Shown here piece after piece: positions 9,324-18,331 of a DNA stretch of 43,914 bases. Under the pieces are notes generated by a model that was not told where the DNA came from, made no database searches, and saw only the letters and a program-made list of their open reading frames with translations. The stretch spans positions 1 through 43,914 of the forward strand of contig DJYK01000023.1 in the NCBI GenBank assembly GCA_002450095.1, read 5' to 3'. Each line of letters starts with the position of its first letter. The first letter of the stretch is position 1. The position numbers and the translations under genes are program-made. The DNA comes from Mageeibacillus sp. UBA6980. Its GTDB lineage: Bacteria; Bacillota; Clostridia; Saccharofermentanales; Saccharofermentanaceae.

Positions 9324-10364
9324 TCAGAACCAATACGGCGGAAACAGAGCAGAGACAGTGCGAAGGATCGGGCTGTATACAGACAGGTTAAGAAGTGCTC
9401 CTCCGAACAGAAAAGACAATATAAGATATGTCGGAAGAACGGCAGAGAACAGATGGCTCTTACTGCCCTGCCCCGGAGTAAGTTCAACGATCGATGCGAT
9501 CACAAACGCGATGAGAGTGATAACGGTCATATAAATGACAACATGCGCCATGTCGTAATTAACGCCTGCGATAGTAAAGCAGATCACGGACAGTATAGTC
9601 ACCGGGATTATATGGACCGCCGGAAGTATCAGACCCATGAATAATCTTTCCGTTTTTTTCATGCGCATATAGAGCTTATTATCACAATCGTTAAGATAGG
9701 ACAGTGCTCCGAGAAGAGCCGCCATCCATATGAAGAATCCTGCAAACTTATATATCGGGACCGGAACTTTGGTCGTGGTGGTTATCTCATTATATTCCGC
9801 CCCCTCAAGATCCTCGAGGCGATAGACAGCGCTGCTGTCGATAAAAGTCTCGAATACCCTTTCCGCTCTGTCGTGAAGATCTTCCGGGAAACTCTCGCCG
9901 GACTCTTCAAACGTCGCCGTCAGGACATGTATCGCGAAATGAGGGAACAATTTCATAAACACCTCTTCCGAAGACATCAGGGGTAATGTCGAAGACGGCG
10001 TTGTTATGACACGTATCTTGGGAGCACGTCTTAACGGCGTGCAGTTTTCCATAAGTTCTTCCGGGATTATGAATCCCGTATTGCACTTGCCTGATGCGAT
10101 GTCGGCATACATCTGTTCCTCACTGTCGACCTCGTAGAAATCAAAGACCGAGTTCATGCGGCAAAGCTCGTCAACCGCCGTTTCCGTCTGTTCGGAATCA
10201 TCCATATTTAAGATCGCGACCGGAATGTAAGCGGAAGCCTGATGATCGGGAATGACCACGCATAACACCGCCAGGGCAATGAGTATCGCTGCCATCGCAT
10301 ATATGTAAGGATTAATAAAACACCTTTTCGCACTGATAAGGAGACGATTAATAAAAAGCTTCAT
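9324..10364 (-). CDS. ABC-2 type permease B with large extracellular loop
   Basis: The 346-residue protein has one hydrophobic helix near residues 17-40, an extracellular domain of about 160 residues, and then about five helices from residue 205 to the end. This is the ABC-2 (YhgE/ABC2_membrane_3-like) layout. The loop begins VAILNMDDSEQTETAVDELC and contains NTGFIIPEELMEN, the hallmark pattern of such permeases. Its ATG overlaps the stop of permease A in TGATG, so they are coupled and probably heterodimerise with the ATPase at 11439-12068. The substrate is unknown. Confidence 0.75.
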   Translation of the reverse strand: MKLFINRLLISAKRCFINPYIYAMAAILIALAVLCVVIPDHQASAYIPVAILNMDDSEQTETAVDELCRMNSVFDFYEVDSEEQMYADIASGKCNTGFIIPEELMENCTPLRRAPKIRVITTPSSTLPLMSSEEVFMKLFPHFAIHVLTATFEESGESFPEDLHDRAERVFETFIDSSAVYRLEDLEGAEYNEITTTTKVPVPIYKFAGFFIWMAALLGALSYLNDCDNKLYMRMKKTERLFMGLILPAVHIIPVTILSVICFTIAGVNYDMAHVVIYMTVITLIAFVIASIVELTPGQGSKSHLFSAVLPTYLILSFLFGGALLNLSVYSPILRTVSALFPPYWF

Positions 10365-11446
10365 CAGAACATCGCCTCCAACGTAAATGCTATCAGGTAT
10401 CTTAACGGGTTAAAAACCGATGCATCCTGTAAAAACTTCGGAAGAAATTCCAAGGGCAGAAGTCCGCCCGCCAGATACATCAGGACCGTAAACACGGCAA
10501 AAGAGATATACGAAGCGGAAACGGGAGTCTTAAATAGATAACAGATGCCGGTAACCGTGAATGCGATGACCATGAGCACCGGGATCATAAGAACGAACGC
10601 CATGGGATCGACTCCGAGTTTCCCGTACTTAAATCCGAAGGAAAACAGCAGGAATGCGAGATACATCATGACCGATACGCTTAATGCCTCTATGAGGAAA
10701 AAGACTATGGGACGGATACCGGAAAGCTTGGCCCTTATAAGGAACGCCCGGTTCGAACCCTTGCAAAAATACGAGAACACAAACACGGAAAGAAGGAACA
10801 CATACACGAGAGCCGAGGCGGCTATCTTCTGTGTCAGCGAATGCTCAGAGATACTGTCTAATGTCGTTATGTCGAACAGTCTGAACCTGTCCATCGCATA
10901 CCCCAACTCGTTCGCTCTTACCTGACCTGCAAGTTCGTCAGACGCATCCGTATCAAGTCCGTATTCATCGCCAAGAAGATATGCCGTCTGTGTCGATGCC
11001 TGTCCCACGCTTAAGTCATTTGCCAGAACGAGCATTATGTCGTTGACGACGTGTTCATCAAAAGTATCCGCAGATCTGAATACGACCTCAACGTCCGGAT
11101 TCTCACCGGAGAAGATCCCCGAGGCAAAGTTATCCGGGATTATGAGTCCTGCACTTACCTCCTCGTCCATAACCGCATCTCTGACTTCCTGTTCGGAATC
11201 AAACTGAACAAAACTGACGGTATCCTCGATACTGTTCATATTACTGATAAATGAGAAACCCGCTTCATTGAGAGATGAGTCATCCGGAAGATAACATGCG
11301 ACTTTAACGGCAGAGAACGCCCCGTCTTTAAAAAGAACATTCTCTCCGAAGAAAGCGATCGCCAGAGCCGCAATGCCGAGAGCCAGAAAGTAAGCCCCGG
11401 CAAAAGGAAGGAAAGCGATTATCCTCTTTATGGAAACCTTAATCAT
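10364..11446 (-). CDS. ABC-2 type permease A with large extracellular loop
   Basis: This 360-residue permease has the same plan as permease B: a single N-terminal helix (about 9-33), a long extracellular domain containing SAGLIIPDNFASGIF, and five to six helices from about residue 211. The start ATG overlaps the ATPase stop in the eight bases ATGATTAA. ATPase plus two different permease halves form a complete ABC-2 transporter. Such transporters export lipids, polysaccharides or peptides, or move antibiotics away from the membrane; nothing here decides between these. Confidence 0.75.
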   Translation of the reverse strand: MIKVSIKRIIAFLPFAGAYFLALGIAALAIAFFGENVLFKDGAFSAVKVACYLPDDSSLNEAGFSFISNMNSIEDTVSFVQFDSEQEVRDAVMDEEVSAGLIIPDNFASGIFSGENPDVEVVFRSADTFDEHVVNDIMLVLANDLSVGQASTQTAYLLGDEYGLDTDASDELAGQVRANELGYAMDRFRLFDITTLDSISEHSLTQKIAASALVYVFLLSVFVFSYFCKGSNRAFLIRAKLSGIRPIVFFLIEALSVSVMMYLAFLLFSFGFKYGKLGVDPMAFVLMIPVLMVIAFTVTGICYLFKTPVSASYISFAVFTVLMYLAGGLLPLEFLPKFLQDASVFNPLRYLIAFTLEAMF

Positions 11447-12068
11447 TGAGTACGTCGGAGACCTGACGGGATCTGTCCGCCTCCCGGCATTCTCCCCCCT
11501 TCAAATGATAGACCCTGTCACAATGATCGAATACGGCCTCTTCGTGGCTGGCGATGAATATGATCCCGCCTTTGGCCTTAAATGCATCTATGAACTTAAG
11601 GATATCTCTCTTGGCCGGTATATCGAGTGCAGCCAAAGGCTCATCCAACAGAAGGATGTCCGGATCGGTGATTATGACGGAGGCCAAAGCAAGTCTCTTC
11701 TTCATTCCTCCTGACATATTGCGGACCTTGACATCAAGAAAATCGGTTACCTTAAGTATAGACAGCTCAGGACCGTTAAGGGCCCGGAGGATGTCCTGCT
11801 TTCTCATCGAAGTCCACATAAGAAGATTGTCATAGGCCGTAAGCTCATCGATAAGCGCATTCTCCTGAGTGACAAAACCCGTCTTGCCCTCGACGATCAT
11901 GTTCCCGCTCGCCAGTTTCTTGATCCCCGCGATAGAAGAAAGGAGCGTAGATTTACCGGAGCCGTTAAGACCCAAAAGACCGACGCATTCACCTTTATCG
12001 GCATGGATATTGATATTGTTCAATACGGTCTTCTTATATTTGACCGAAGCGTTAGTTATATCAACCAT
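11439..12068 (-). CDS. ABC transporter ATP-binding protein
   Basis: The protein is a 209-residue ABC ATPase with Walker A GLNGSGKST (residues 33-41), Q-loop FVTQEN, signature MSGGMKKR (about 118), Walker B ILLLDEP (about 134-140) and an ASHEEA H-loop. The start at 12068 overlaps the end of the GH25 gene by 8 bp, and the Shine-Dalgarno GGAGG lies inside the last codons of that gene. It is followed by the two permeases at 10364-11446 and 9324-10364. Translational coupling from the lipoprotein gene through the transporter suggests that the four products work together. Confidence 0.9.
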   Translation of the reverse strand: MVDITNASVKYKKTVLNNINIHADKGECVGLLGLNGSGKSTLLSSIAGIKKLASGNMIVEGKTGFVTQENALIDELTAYDNLLMWTSMRKQDILRALNGPELSILKVTDFLDVKVRNMSGGMKKRLALASVIITDPDILLLDEPLAALDIPAKRDILKFIDAFKAKGGIIFIASHEEAVFDHCDRVYHLKGGECREADRSRQVSDVLND

Positions 12069-13218
12069 TGAACGAGCCTCCGAGATCACCGTAATACAGA
12101 TCCAGATCCACATATGCATCTATACCCGGAATACTGCCGCTGCAGCTTTGCTGCCACATGAGATAATCACCTTCATAATCAGTCTGTGAAGTAAAATGAG
12201 CCAGCCAGACGGGATCTATGTCATCATCTTCCCACATCACGTCAAGATAGTACTTGCTGCCGTAAAGCGTGCACTCATAACCTCTTTCCTCGACACGCGA
12301 CGCGAATGCCGTATAAAGACTGTTAAGGCTTCGAAGGCTCAGGTCATACTGCTGGAACTTACTGAAGCTCTCCCAGTCGAAAGCGATCGGCAAAGTAAGA
12401 TCATATCCGTCACACAGATCACAAACGGTATCCGCGAGAGCGACAACATCCTCCACGTTGTTATCCGAAGTATATACATATACTCCTACCGGGATACCGG
12501 CAGCCGTAGCGCCTTCGATATTCGTCCTGAAATAATCATCTTCATGGAACTGCCCTTCGGCGGACCACCCTGTTCTTATCATGGCGAACTCACAATGGGA
12601 AGCCGCTACCGTCGGCCAGTCTATATCTCCCTGCCAATGCGAGACATCTATCCCGTGCCATATAAGATCTCCGGGATAAGAACTGATAAACGTCTCAAAA
12701 GGCGTCGCGCCTTCGGTAGTCGGACCGCCTGTATATACAACTTCTCCGGAAGAAGGATTGGCCGGCTCATAAACGGAAACGGTTATCTGATCCGTAACGG
12801 AGTTCCCCGCATCATCCGTAAGAGTGATACCGAGAACATATGAGCCCGTCTGAGTTGTATCGACATTTCCTTCGACATAAATATCGACGTGATCGTCAAG
12901 ATCATCTGCATAGCTTAGGTAATCGTGTATATCGAACTGTTCCCCGAGAGCTATTGATGCGTCCCTTGTTATCTGAAGAAAAAAAGGCGCCGTGATATCA
13001 ACCTCCGGCTCAGTCTCAGACGGTACAGTCTCCGCAGTCTCTTCCTGAACGGGATCAGATTCAAAAGTCTCGAGAGGAAAAGGATCCGTCGAATACACTG
13101 TGGTAGGCGGCGTTCTCGAAGAGTCGGGCTCGCCTTGCACTGGTGCCTCACCGCAGGACGCGAATAAGGCTCCGGCTGCCGTTATTGCCAAAATTGTCGT
13201 AATTATTTTTTTATTCAT
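12061..13218 (-). CDS. GH25 muramidase-like lipoprotein with Ig-like domain
   Basis: The 385-residue precursor has a signal peptide ending in the lipobox LFASC (Cys22), so it should be anchored to the outer face of the membrane. A Ser/Thr/Glu/Pro-rich linker follows, then an Ig-like bacterial surface domain (about 75-155; GSYVLGITLTDDAGN), then a GH25 domain (about 183-380). GH25 landmarks are IDVSHWQGDIDW, FAMIRTGWS, GVYVYT, AFDWES and the ending GIDAYVDLDLYYGDL. GH25 enzymes cleave beta-1,4 bonds in peptidoglycan glycan strands. No holin or phage gene is near, so this is a cellular cell-wall enzyme rather than an endolysin. The start has no Shine-Dalgarno site and may be leaderless (see 13226-13235). 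Confidence 0.88.
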   Translation of the reverse strand: MNKKIITTILAITAAGALFASCGEAPVQGEPDSSRTPPTTVYSTDPFPLETFESDPVQEETAETVPSETEPEVDITAPFFLQITRDASIALGEQFDIHDYLSYADDLDDHVDIYVEGNVDTTQTGSYVLGITLTDDAGNSVTDQITVSVYEPANPSSGEVVYTGGPTTEGATPFETFISSYPGDLIWHGIDVSHWQGDIDWPTVAASHCEFAMIRTGWSAEGQFHEDDYFRTNIEGATAAGIPVGVYVYTSDNNVEDVVALADTVCDLCDGYDLTLPIAFDWESFSKFQQYDLSLRSLNSLYTAFASRVEERGYECTLYGSKYYLDVMWEDDDIDPVWLAHFTSQTDYEGDYLMWQQSCSGSIPGIDAYVDLDLYYGDLGGSFNG

Positions 13219-13225
13219 GCCAACT

Positions 13226-13235
13226 ATTATATAAT
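13226..13235. promoter_or_regulatory. Shared palindromic -10 element for divergent GH25 and ktrB genes
   Basis: The ten bases ATTATATAAT are a perfect palindrome, giving a consensus TATAAT on the plus strand (13230-13235) and another on the minus strand (13231-13226). Each lies 6-7 bp from the start codon on its own side (13242 and 13218), so transcription would begin at or next to the initiation codon. Neither gene has a Shine-Dalgarno sequence. No good -35 box is visible on either side. Confidence 0.55.
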
Positions 13236-13241
13236 ATCGTC

Positions 13242-14573
13242 ATGCAAAATCGAACCGGAAAACGACTGACCGGCCCTCAAGTCATACTTTTGGGCTTTCT
13301 TGTAATGATATTGATAGGAGCGCTCCTCCTTTGTCTGCCAATAGCCACAAAGGACAGACAGGCTACGCCTTTTATCGATTCTCTGTTTACCGCCGTATCC
13401 GCAGGATGTGTTACCGGTCTTATAGTGAAAGACACTCAGACTTCCTGGTCACTGTTCGGTCAGATCGTCATCATCGTGCTTATACAGATTGGCGGAATGG
13501 GCGTCATCACCATGACTACATTCTTCTCAATGCTCACCGGCAAGAACATAGGCATCCGTTCGCGTGCGGCAATGCAGGAAGCGGTATCCGCCCCGAATAT
13601 CGGCGGAATCGCCAAGCTCACGGGGTTCATTGTCAAGGGGACGATCCTTTTCGAAGGGATCGGCGCCGTACTCGTCATGCCGGTACTCATCAGAGACTTT
13701 GGCGTTGCAAAAGGGATATGGTACTCGGTATTTATGTCGATCTCGGCTTTCTGCAATGCGGGATTCGACCTCATGGGATCCACGGGGCCGTGCTCTTCCC
13801 TCACCTACTATGCCGACAACCCGGTTATAAACATAGTCTTTATGTTCCTTATACTGACCGGAGGTCTCGGATTCCTTACATGGGCAGACATCAAGACATA
13901 CGGTCTTAAATTTAAAAGATACAGCACTCAGAGCAAGGTAATACTTACGAGCGAGATCTTTCTCATACTGATCCCTGCAATATTTTTCTTCTTAAGAGAA
14001 TTCTCCGATGTTCCGATGAAGGCGCGCATCCTCGAATCCTTGTTTTGTGCCGTCAGTCCGAGAACAGCGGGATTCAACACGATAGACTATAACGATTTCT
14101 CAGGTGCAGGCATCGCGTTAACCGTAATACTGATGCTCATAGGAGGCGCTCCGGGATCCACCGCGGGCGGAATGAAGATCACAACGGTTGCGGTCCTTTG
14201 GGCAGCGATGATATCGGTCTTCAAAAGAGAGGATTCCCCGGCTTTATTCAGAAGAAGGATCGGATATGATGTGATCCAAAGTGCGATAGCCGTATTCCTC
14301 CTCGACTTACATCTGTTTCTCATAGGATCCGTAGCGATCTCGGTCATAGAGGATCTTCCTCTCATCCAGACCATCTTCGAATGCGCATCCGCGGTTGCAA
14401 CGGTCGGACTTACGATGGGGATTACTTCATCCCTGGGCGCTGCATCCAAGCTTATCCTGATATTCATAATGTACGGCGGTCGTGTCGGCGGACTGACGCT
14501 GGTATTTGCCGCCACCGGAAGAACAAATGCAATTCACGATAAATACCCGCTGGACCATATGGCCGTAGGTTGA
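13242..14573 (+). CDS. ktrB: KtrB/TrkH potassium uptake channel subunit
   Basis: The 443-residue membrane protein is the ion-conducting subunit of a Ktr/Trk potassium system. The four pore repeats each show their selectivity-filter motif: SAGCVTGL, SAFCNAGFD, SPRTAGFN and ATVGLTMG. Around each lie the paired helices of the M1-P-M2 plan. Its length and lack of a long N-terminal extension fit KtrB rather than enteric TrkH. The ktrA gene follows 15 bp downstream. The ATG lies 7 bp after a TATAAT and has no ribosome site, so initiation on a leaderless message is likely. Confidence 0.92.
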   Translation: MQNRTGKRLTGPQVILLGFLVMILIGALLLCLPIATKDRQATPFIDSLFTAVSAGCVTGLIVKDTQTSWSLFGQIVIIVLIQIGGMGVITMTTFFSMLTGKNIGIRSRAAMQEAVSAPNIGGIAKLTGFIVKGTILFEGIGAVLVMPVLIRDFGVAKGIWYSVFMSISAFCNAGFDLMGSTGPCSSLTYYADNPVINIVFMFLILTGGLGFLTWADIKTYGLKFKRYSTQSKVILTSEIFLILIPAIFFFLREFSDVPMKARILESLFCAVSPRTAGFNTIDYNDFSGAGIALTVILMLIGGAPGSTAGGMKITTVAVLWAAMISVFKREDSPALFRRRIGYDVIQSAIAVFLLDLHLFLIGSVAISVIEDLPLIQTIFECASAVATVGLTMGITSSLGAASKLILIFIMYGGRVGGLTLVFAATGRTNAIHDKYPLDHMAVG

Positions 14574-14588
14574 TCACAGGAGGAAAAC

Positions 14589-15245
14589 ATGAAGAACATA
14601 CTCGTTATAGGAGCAGGAAGATTCGGGACATATCTTATACAGAGATTTGCAGATCAGGGTGATGAGATCCTTGTCATAGATAAGGATGAGGCCAAGATCG
14701 ACAAAGTACTTGATTATGTCACCTCGAGCCTCATTGGAGACTCGACCGACCCTGACTTCATGGAGACGATCGGCGTCAACAACTTCGATATATGCGCAGT
14801 AGCAATAGGTGATAATTTCCAGAATTCCCTTGAAACAACATCTCTGCTTAAGGAACTCGGCGCCAAGTTCGTCATCTCCAGAGCCTCACGCGACGTACAC
14901 GAGAAATTCCTTCTTCGAAACGGCGCCGATGAGGTGATCTATCCCGAGAAAAAGATGGCCGAATGGACCGCGATCCGTTACAGCTCGACCAATGTCAAAG
15001 ACTACATTCCGGTTCCGGGAGATTACTCTATATTCGAAGTCGAAGTTCCGGATTCTTGGGTAGGAAAGTCCATAATAGATCTGAAGATACGACAGAGCAT
15101 GCACCTTAACATCCTTGCCGTAAAGAACGGATCCGATGATTTCAATCTGGAATACGATCCCTCTTCTCCTTTTAAGAAAGGACAGACTATAGTCGTGATC
15201 GGAAGCGATAACGACTTAAGAAAGCATCTGAAACTCGACTACTGA
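14589..15245 (+). CDS. ktrA: KtrA/TrkA regulatory RCK subunit
   Basis: This 218-residue cytosolic protein gates the KtrB channel in response to bound nucleotide. The N-terminal RCK_N Rossmann domain has VIGAGRFG (residues 6-13) with an acidic residue at the end of the second strand (VIDKDE). RCK_C covers about residues 135-215. AGGAGG lies 7 bp before the ATG. It is the second gene of the ktrB-ktrA operon and ends 22 bp before the convergent gene at 15268-15699; no clear terminator is visible in that gap. Confidence 0.92.
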   Translation: MKNILVIGAGRFGTYLIQRFADQGDEILVIDKDEAKIDKVLDYVTSSLIGDSTDPDFMETIGVNNFDICAVAIGDNFQNSLETTSLLKELGAKFVISRASRDVHEKFLLRNGADEVIYPEKKMAEWTAIRYSSTNVKDYIPVPGDYSIFEVEVPDSWVGKSIIDLKIRQSMHLNILAVKNGSDDFNLEYDPSSPFKKGQTIVVIGSDNDLRKHLKLDY

Positions 15246-15267
15246 TGTCAGATCAGAAAACCTCGTA

Positions 15268-15699
15268 TCAGTGGAATATCGAGCCGAGCGAATCTACTGT
15301 TGTCTGAAACGCGGCAGTTGCCTGATCGAGCCTCTCGATCGAGTTATTAAGAGAATCGATATCTATCGCATCGATCTTCTCCATCGTATTTGATATTCCG
15401 TCAGTCGCATTCTCGGTAAGAGTCCTGATCTGTTCTGCCATGCCGGGAAGATCGGCGTCTTTGATCCCTGTTGCCACTTCGTTAAGAGTGGTGATCGCCG
15501 TATCTGCCTTGGTGTAGATCGCATTGAGTTTCTTCGTTACGTTATTGATCAGACCTATTACCGATACGGTTATGACCACCGCACATACCGCGATGATCAC
15601 CATTGAGACGGATTGGACGCTCGCCTTACGGCTCTGCTTCTTCTCTTCTTTAAGTATCTTTCCCGCTACTACCTGTTCTTCCGTGTTCTGTTCAGCCAC
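15268..15699 (-). CDS. Single-pass membrane protein with coiled-coil tail
   Basis: The 143-residue protein has a basic N-terminus, one transmembrane helix (about residues 31-53) and a long amphipathic tail with heptad-like spacing (TLTENATDGISNTMEKIDAI). This resembles DUF948-type or methyl-accepting-protein-like coiled coils, but I cannot assign a family with confidence. It starts with GTG, supported by GGAGG 8 bp upstream. It lies 18 bp downstream of the flavin reductase gene, so the two are probably one operon. Confidence 0.6.
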   Translation of the reverse strand: MAEQNTEEQVVAGKILKEEKKQSRKASVQSVSMVIIAVCAVVITVSVIGLINNVTKKLNAIYTKADTAITTLNEVATGIKDADLPGMAEQIRTLTENATDGISNTMEKIDAIDIDSLNNSIERLDQATAAFQTTVDSLGSIFH

Positions 15700-15717
15700 T
15701 TTCGTTTCCTCCGTTTA

Positions 15718-16326
15718 TTACTCTACAGGCTCAAAATAAGATGCATCGTGATTGCACCAGGGACAAATAAAGTCTGAAGGCAGTTCATCGCCTTCATAGA
15801 TATAACCGCATACCGTACATACAAAGCCTTTCTTCTTCTCATCCTTCTTAGGACTTCCCTTGATATTCTTCTGATAGAACGAATAAGTCGCACTCTCGTC
15901 TTCGTTGAAGACCTCTGCATCCGTCACGTCTGCAAGGAACAGTGTATGAGTTCCGAGATCGGTCGAAGATACGACAGTCGCCGACAGGAAGGCATTGGTC
16001 TGTCCGTCATTGATATAGACAAGGCCGTTGGAAGACCTGGAGAAGGTGATCTGCTCCATCTTATCGGTATCCTTACCGCTTTGCATTCCCCAATGTTTAT
16101 ATGTATCGAACGAGGATCTCTCCGACAGGATCGATACATTGAACTTACCCGTATGAAGGACCATATCATGAGTAAGGTTATTCTTATTGATCGCAACGAT
16201 AATCCTGTTAGGTTCCGTCGTTACCTGCTGTACCGTATTTACAATACAGCCGTTATCCTTACCGTCTTCCGCAGAAGTCAATATGAATAATCCGTATGAG
16301 AGCTTATACATCGCCTTACTGTTCAT
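15718..16326 (-). CDS. Flavin reductase-like protein with C-terminal rubredoxin domain
   Basis: The 202-residue protein joins a flavin-reductase-type FMN-binding domain (about 1-150; IVNTVQQVTTEPNRIIVAIN and FNVSILSE) to a rubredoxin domain (about 164-202) with the two iron-binding pairs CTVCG and CPWCN. This is the high-molecular-weight rubredoxin (Hrb) layout. In clostridia such proteins pass electrons from NAD(P)H to flavodiiron oxygen or nitric-oxide reductases. AGGAGG lies 7 bp before the ATG, and a promoter is visible at 16361-16390. No flavodiiron partner is in the window. Confidence 0.88.
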   Translation of the reverse strand: MNSKAMYKLSYGLFILTSAEDGKDNGCIVNTVQQVTTEPNRIIVAINKNNLTHDMVLHTGKFNVSILSERSSFDTYKHWGMQSGKDTDKMEQITFSRSSNGLVYINDGQTNAFLSATVVSSTDLGTHTLFLADVTDAEVFNEDESATYSFYQKNIKGSPKKDEKKKGFVCTVCGYIYEGDELPSDFICPWCNHDASYFEPVE

Positions 16327-16360
16327 GAGAAGTCCTCCTTCGCTGATTGGGATTAGGCTA

Positions 16361-16390
16361 ATTATATTAAACTTATCTTATTTATGCTAA
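16361..16390 (-). promoter_or_regulatory. Candidate sigma-70 promoter for the flavin reductase/rubredoxin gene
   Basis: On the minus strand TTAGCA (16390-16385) and a consensus TATAAT (16366-16361) are 18 bp apart, about 35 bp before the start codon at 16326. Assigned by eye; the -35 box matches consensus at four of six positions. Confidence 0.5.
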
Positions 16391-16413
16391 TATCTGAAAC
16401 GGAGGGAGTAAAA

Positions 16414-17625
16414 ATGATAACAGCAAATCCGTTGACCATCGGAAACAGCTTCGGTTACTATACGGGAATATTCTCTACTGCCGTTACGGCATCCGTTAAT
16501 CCCACTGCCACTATGGCTGTCTTATCTGTTCTCGGAGCGATCGAGAACGCTTCCCTCTATTCACCGGATTCCGCATTTTTCAACGCGGTTGCACAATCAC
16601 TTAACAGCATACCGGTCGTAAACGCCGCGGCATCGCTTCCGATAGCGAACCCGGTCGCAGCGGTCTTTCTCACGCTGGTTGCGGCAATAATGATAATCCT
16701 CCATTCTTTTGCCGAGAGTAAGATCATCTCACAGGCAACAATCGATAAACTTGAGAAACTCTCGGGATGGATCGGACTTACCGCATTATCGCTTATGCCC
16801 CTGGTAACAAACGAAGAAGTTCAGAAGACTTCCGGGGCTTCAAAGAATGCCGGAAGGATCATCATGGATAAAGCGGCTGACAGCGTAAGTTCAGGTACAC
16901 CGTGGTATACATGGGTAATAGCGATCGCCGTTTTGGCAGCAGCATCGATCGTATACGTTCTTTGTTACGACTGCGTTGACAGCGTCGGCACCATACTTGC
17001 CGCCATACCTGTTAAGGGACTCAACATCATTGAACAGCTTATCAAGGCGGTCATTCATGCCGGAATGATCCTCATCCAACTGACATTCCCGGCCCTCTCA
17101 TTCATCCTGAGCATAATCATCGCGATCATCGCAGTCTTTTTGTTCGGGATCCTCAAAAGGCTTACCTTCTACTACAAAGAAGTCTATATCCGTCCCGTCT
17201 ATCACCTTCTTCTTAAGAACAAGCCTGTAGCGCTTATTCATAAAAAGTGCCCGGGAAAGATCAGAAAGGCATATCCGGGCCTTACTGTCGCTGCCCCTGT
17301 ATTTGTATTTAACGGGATCAGCAAACTGCCGTCCAGAGGCGTTATATGGTATATACAACATGAGGGCACAAGTCATCTGATCCTGACAAAGCCGTTCAAG
17401 AAACCGACAGAGATCAGCGTCCCGGAGCTTAAGGAGAGGTTCCCTTCGATGGAATTTATCGATTGTAAAAGGTTTTTCCAGTGTAAGACTTCAGATAAAA
17501 AGTTTAACATTGTTATAAGCAAGATATGTACGGGCTTTATAGATAACATCGGTAAGCATTTAGGTCTTGATGTGATAAGCCTTAATGAAAAGAATGAAGT
17601 TTCAAATGCAGCTGCCGTTAATTAA
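16414..17625 (+). CDS. Uncharacterised polytopic membrane protein with C-terminal soluble domain
   Basis: I do not recognise this 403-residue protein. Four to five hydrophobic stretches are visible (about 70-100, 115-135, 160-190, 215-260), followed by a basic soluble region from about residue 265 with segments such as APVFVFNGISKLPSRGVIWY and IEFIDCKRFF-like strands. The start at 16414 follows GGAGGGA by 6 bp; an upstream in-frame ATG at 16384 has no ribosome site. It is divergent from the flavin reductase gene, and its 3' end overlaps the start of the AlkZ-related gene by up to 41 bp. Confidence 0.6.
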   Translation: MITANPLTIGNSFGYYTGIFSTAVTASVNPTATMAVLSVLGAIENASLYSPDSAFFNAVAQSLNSIPVVNAAASLPIANPVAAVFLTLVAAIMIILHSFAESKIISQATIDKLEKLSGWIGLTALSLMPLVTNEEVQKTSGASKNAGRIIMDKAADSVSSGTPWYTWVIAIAVLAAASIVYVLCYDCVDSVGTILAAIPVKGLNIIEQLIKAVIHAGMILIQLTFPALSFILSIIIAIIAVFLFGILKRLTFYYKEVYIRPVYHLLLKNKPVALIHKKCPGKIRKAYPGLTVAAPVFVFNGISKLPSRGVIWYIQHEGTSHLILTKPFKKPTEISVPELKERFPSMEFIDCKRFFQCKTSDKKFNIVISKICTGFIDNIGKHLGLDVISLNEKNEVSNAAAVN

Positions 17626-18331
17626 GAATAAGGAAGATCTCATAGAGATCACAAACGAGATCGGCCTGTTACCGTTCTTCGAGAACCATATAACCGGATT
17701 CTCGGTCGAAGAGAATATATCAGAAGAATGCTGGTGGCAAGGTCAGACCGAGGAAGGCGGCAAGATAATCTGGCCCGCATGGGAATGGAAGGGCGAAGTG
17801 CTTCGCGACAAGAGCCTCGTATACGGTAAGTTCACAAACGGTAAGGCCTGTTTTGTAAGCCTTAAGTGGTGGCCGTATCTTTGCAACATCCGCCGCAACG
17901 GCTACGATTTCGATTCACTCCTCGACGAACACGCGGCGCAAATTCCGGTCTGCGACCGTCTTGCCATGGAGTATCTTCACAAAAACGGACCGTGCCTGTC
18001 GAAGGAGATCAAATACGGTCTTACCGCCTTTGATTCCAAAGGACATAATTCATTTGACGGAGCAATGACAAGGCTTCAGATGGAGACCTATATAACACCT
18101 GTTGATTTTGTGTATCCTATCAGCAAAAAGACCGGACTTCCCTACGGCTGGGGTATCGCCAAATACGGTACGGCAGACGGCTACTGGGGCAAAAGAGCCT
18201 GCAGGAACCGCTATAAAGAGGACCCTCAGGATTCTTATTCCAAACTTGAAGCACATCTTCTTAAGATGCTTCCCGAATGCACGGACAAAGACATCAAAAG
18301 ACTTCTTAAAAGCCCGGTTACAGACTTTTAA
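17585..18331 (+). CDS. AlkZ-related protein
   Basis: This protein of up to 248 residues resembles the AlkZ-related group, distant relatives of the AlkZ/YcaQ winged-helix DNA glycosylases. Typical blocks are ISEECWWQGQTEEGGKIIWP followed by AWEWKGEVL, the YGKF and SLKWWP motifs, and NSFDGAMTRLQMETYITPVD followed by PYGWGIAKYGT. The start is uncertain: ATG codons at 17585, 17594 and 17606 are all in frame and none has a good Shine-Dalgarno site. Translation may be coupled to the overlapping upstream gene. Its last 14 bp are antisense to the end of aepY. I infer no DNA-repair activity, because active-site residues cannot be checked here. Confidence 0.6.
   Translation: MKRMKFQMQLPLIKNKEDLIEITNEIGLLPFFENHITGFSVEENISEECWWQGQTEEGGKIIWPAWEWKGEVLRDKSLVYGKFTNGKACFVSLKWWPYLCNIRRNGYDFDSLLDEHAAQIPVCDRLAMEYLHKNGPCLSKEIKYGLTAFDSKGHNSFDGAMTRLQMETYITPVDFVYPISKKTGLPYGWGIAKYGTADGYWGKRACRNRYKEDPQDSYSKLEAHLLKMLPECTDKDIKRLLKSPVTDF

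Noticed and set aside
8350..9534. Long open frame on the plus strand, antisense to nfnA
   Set aside because: It has no ribosome site or recognisable domain and lies over a gene with complete motifs; it is a coding shadow.
12061..13218. GH25 gene as a prophage endolysin
   Set aside because: It encodes a lipoprotein signal peptide, and no holin, tail, portal or integrase gene is near.
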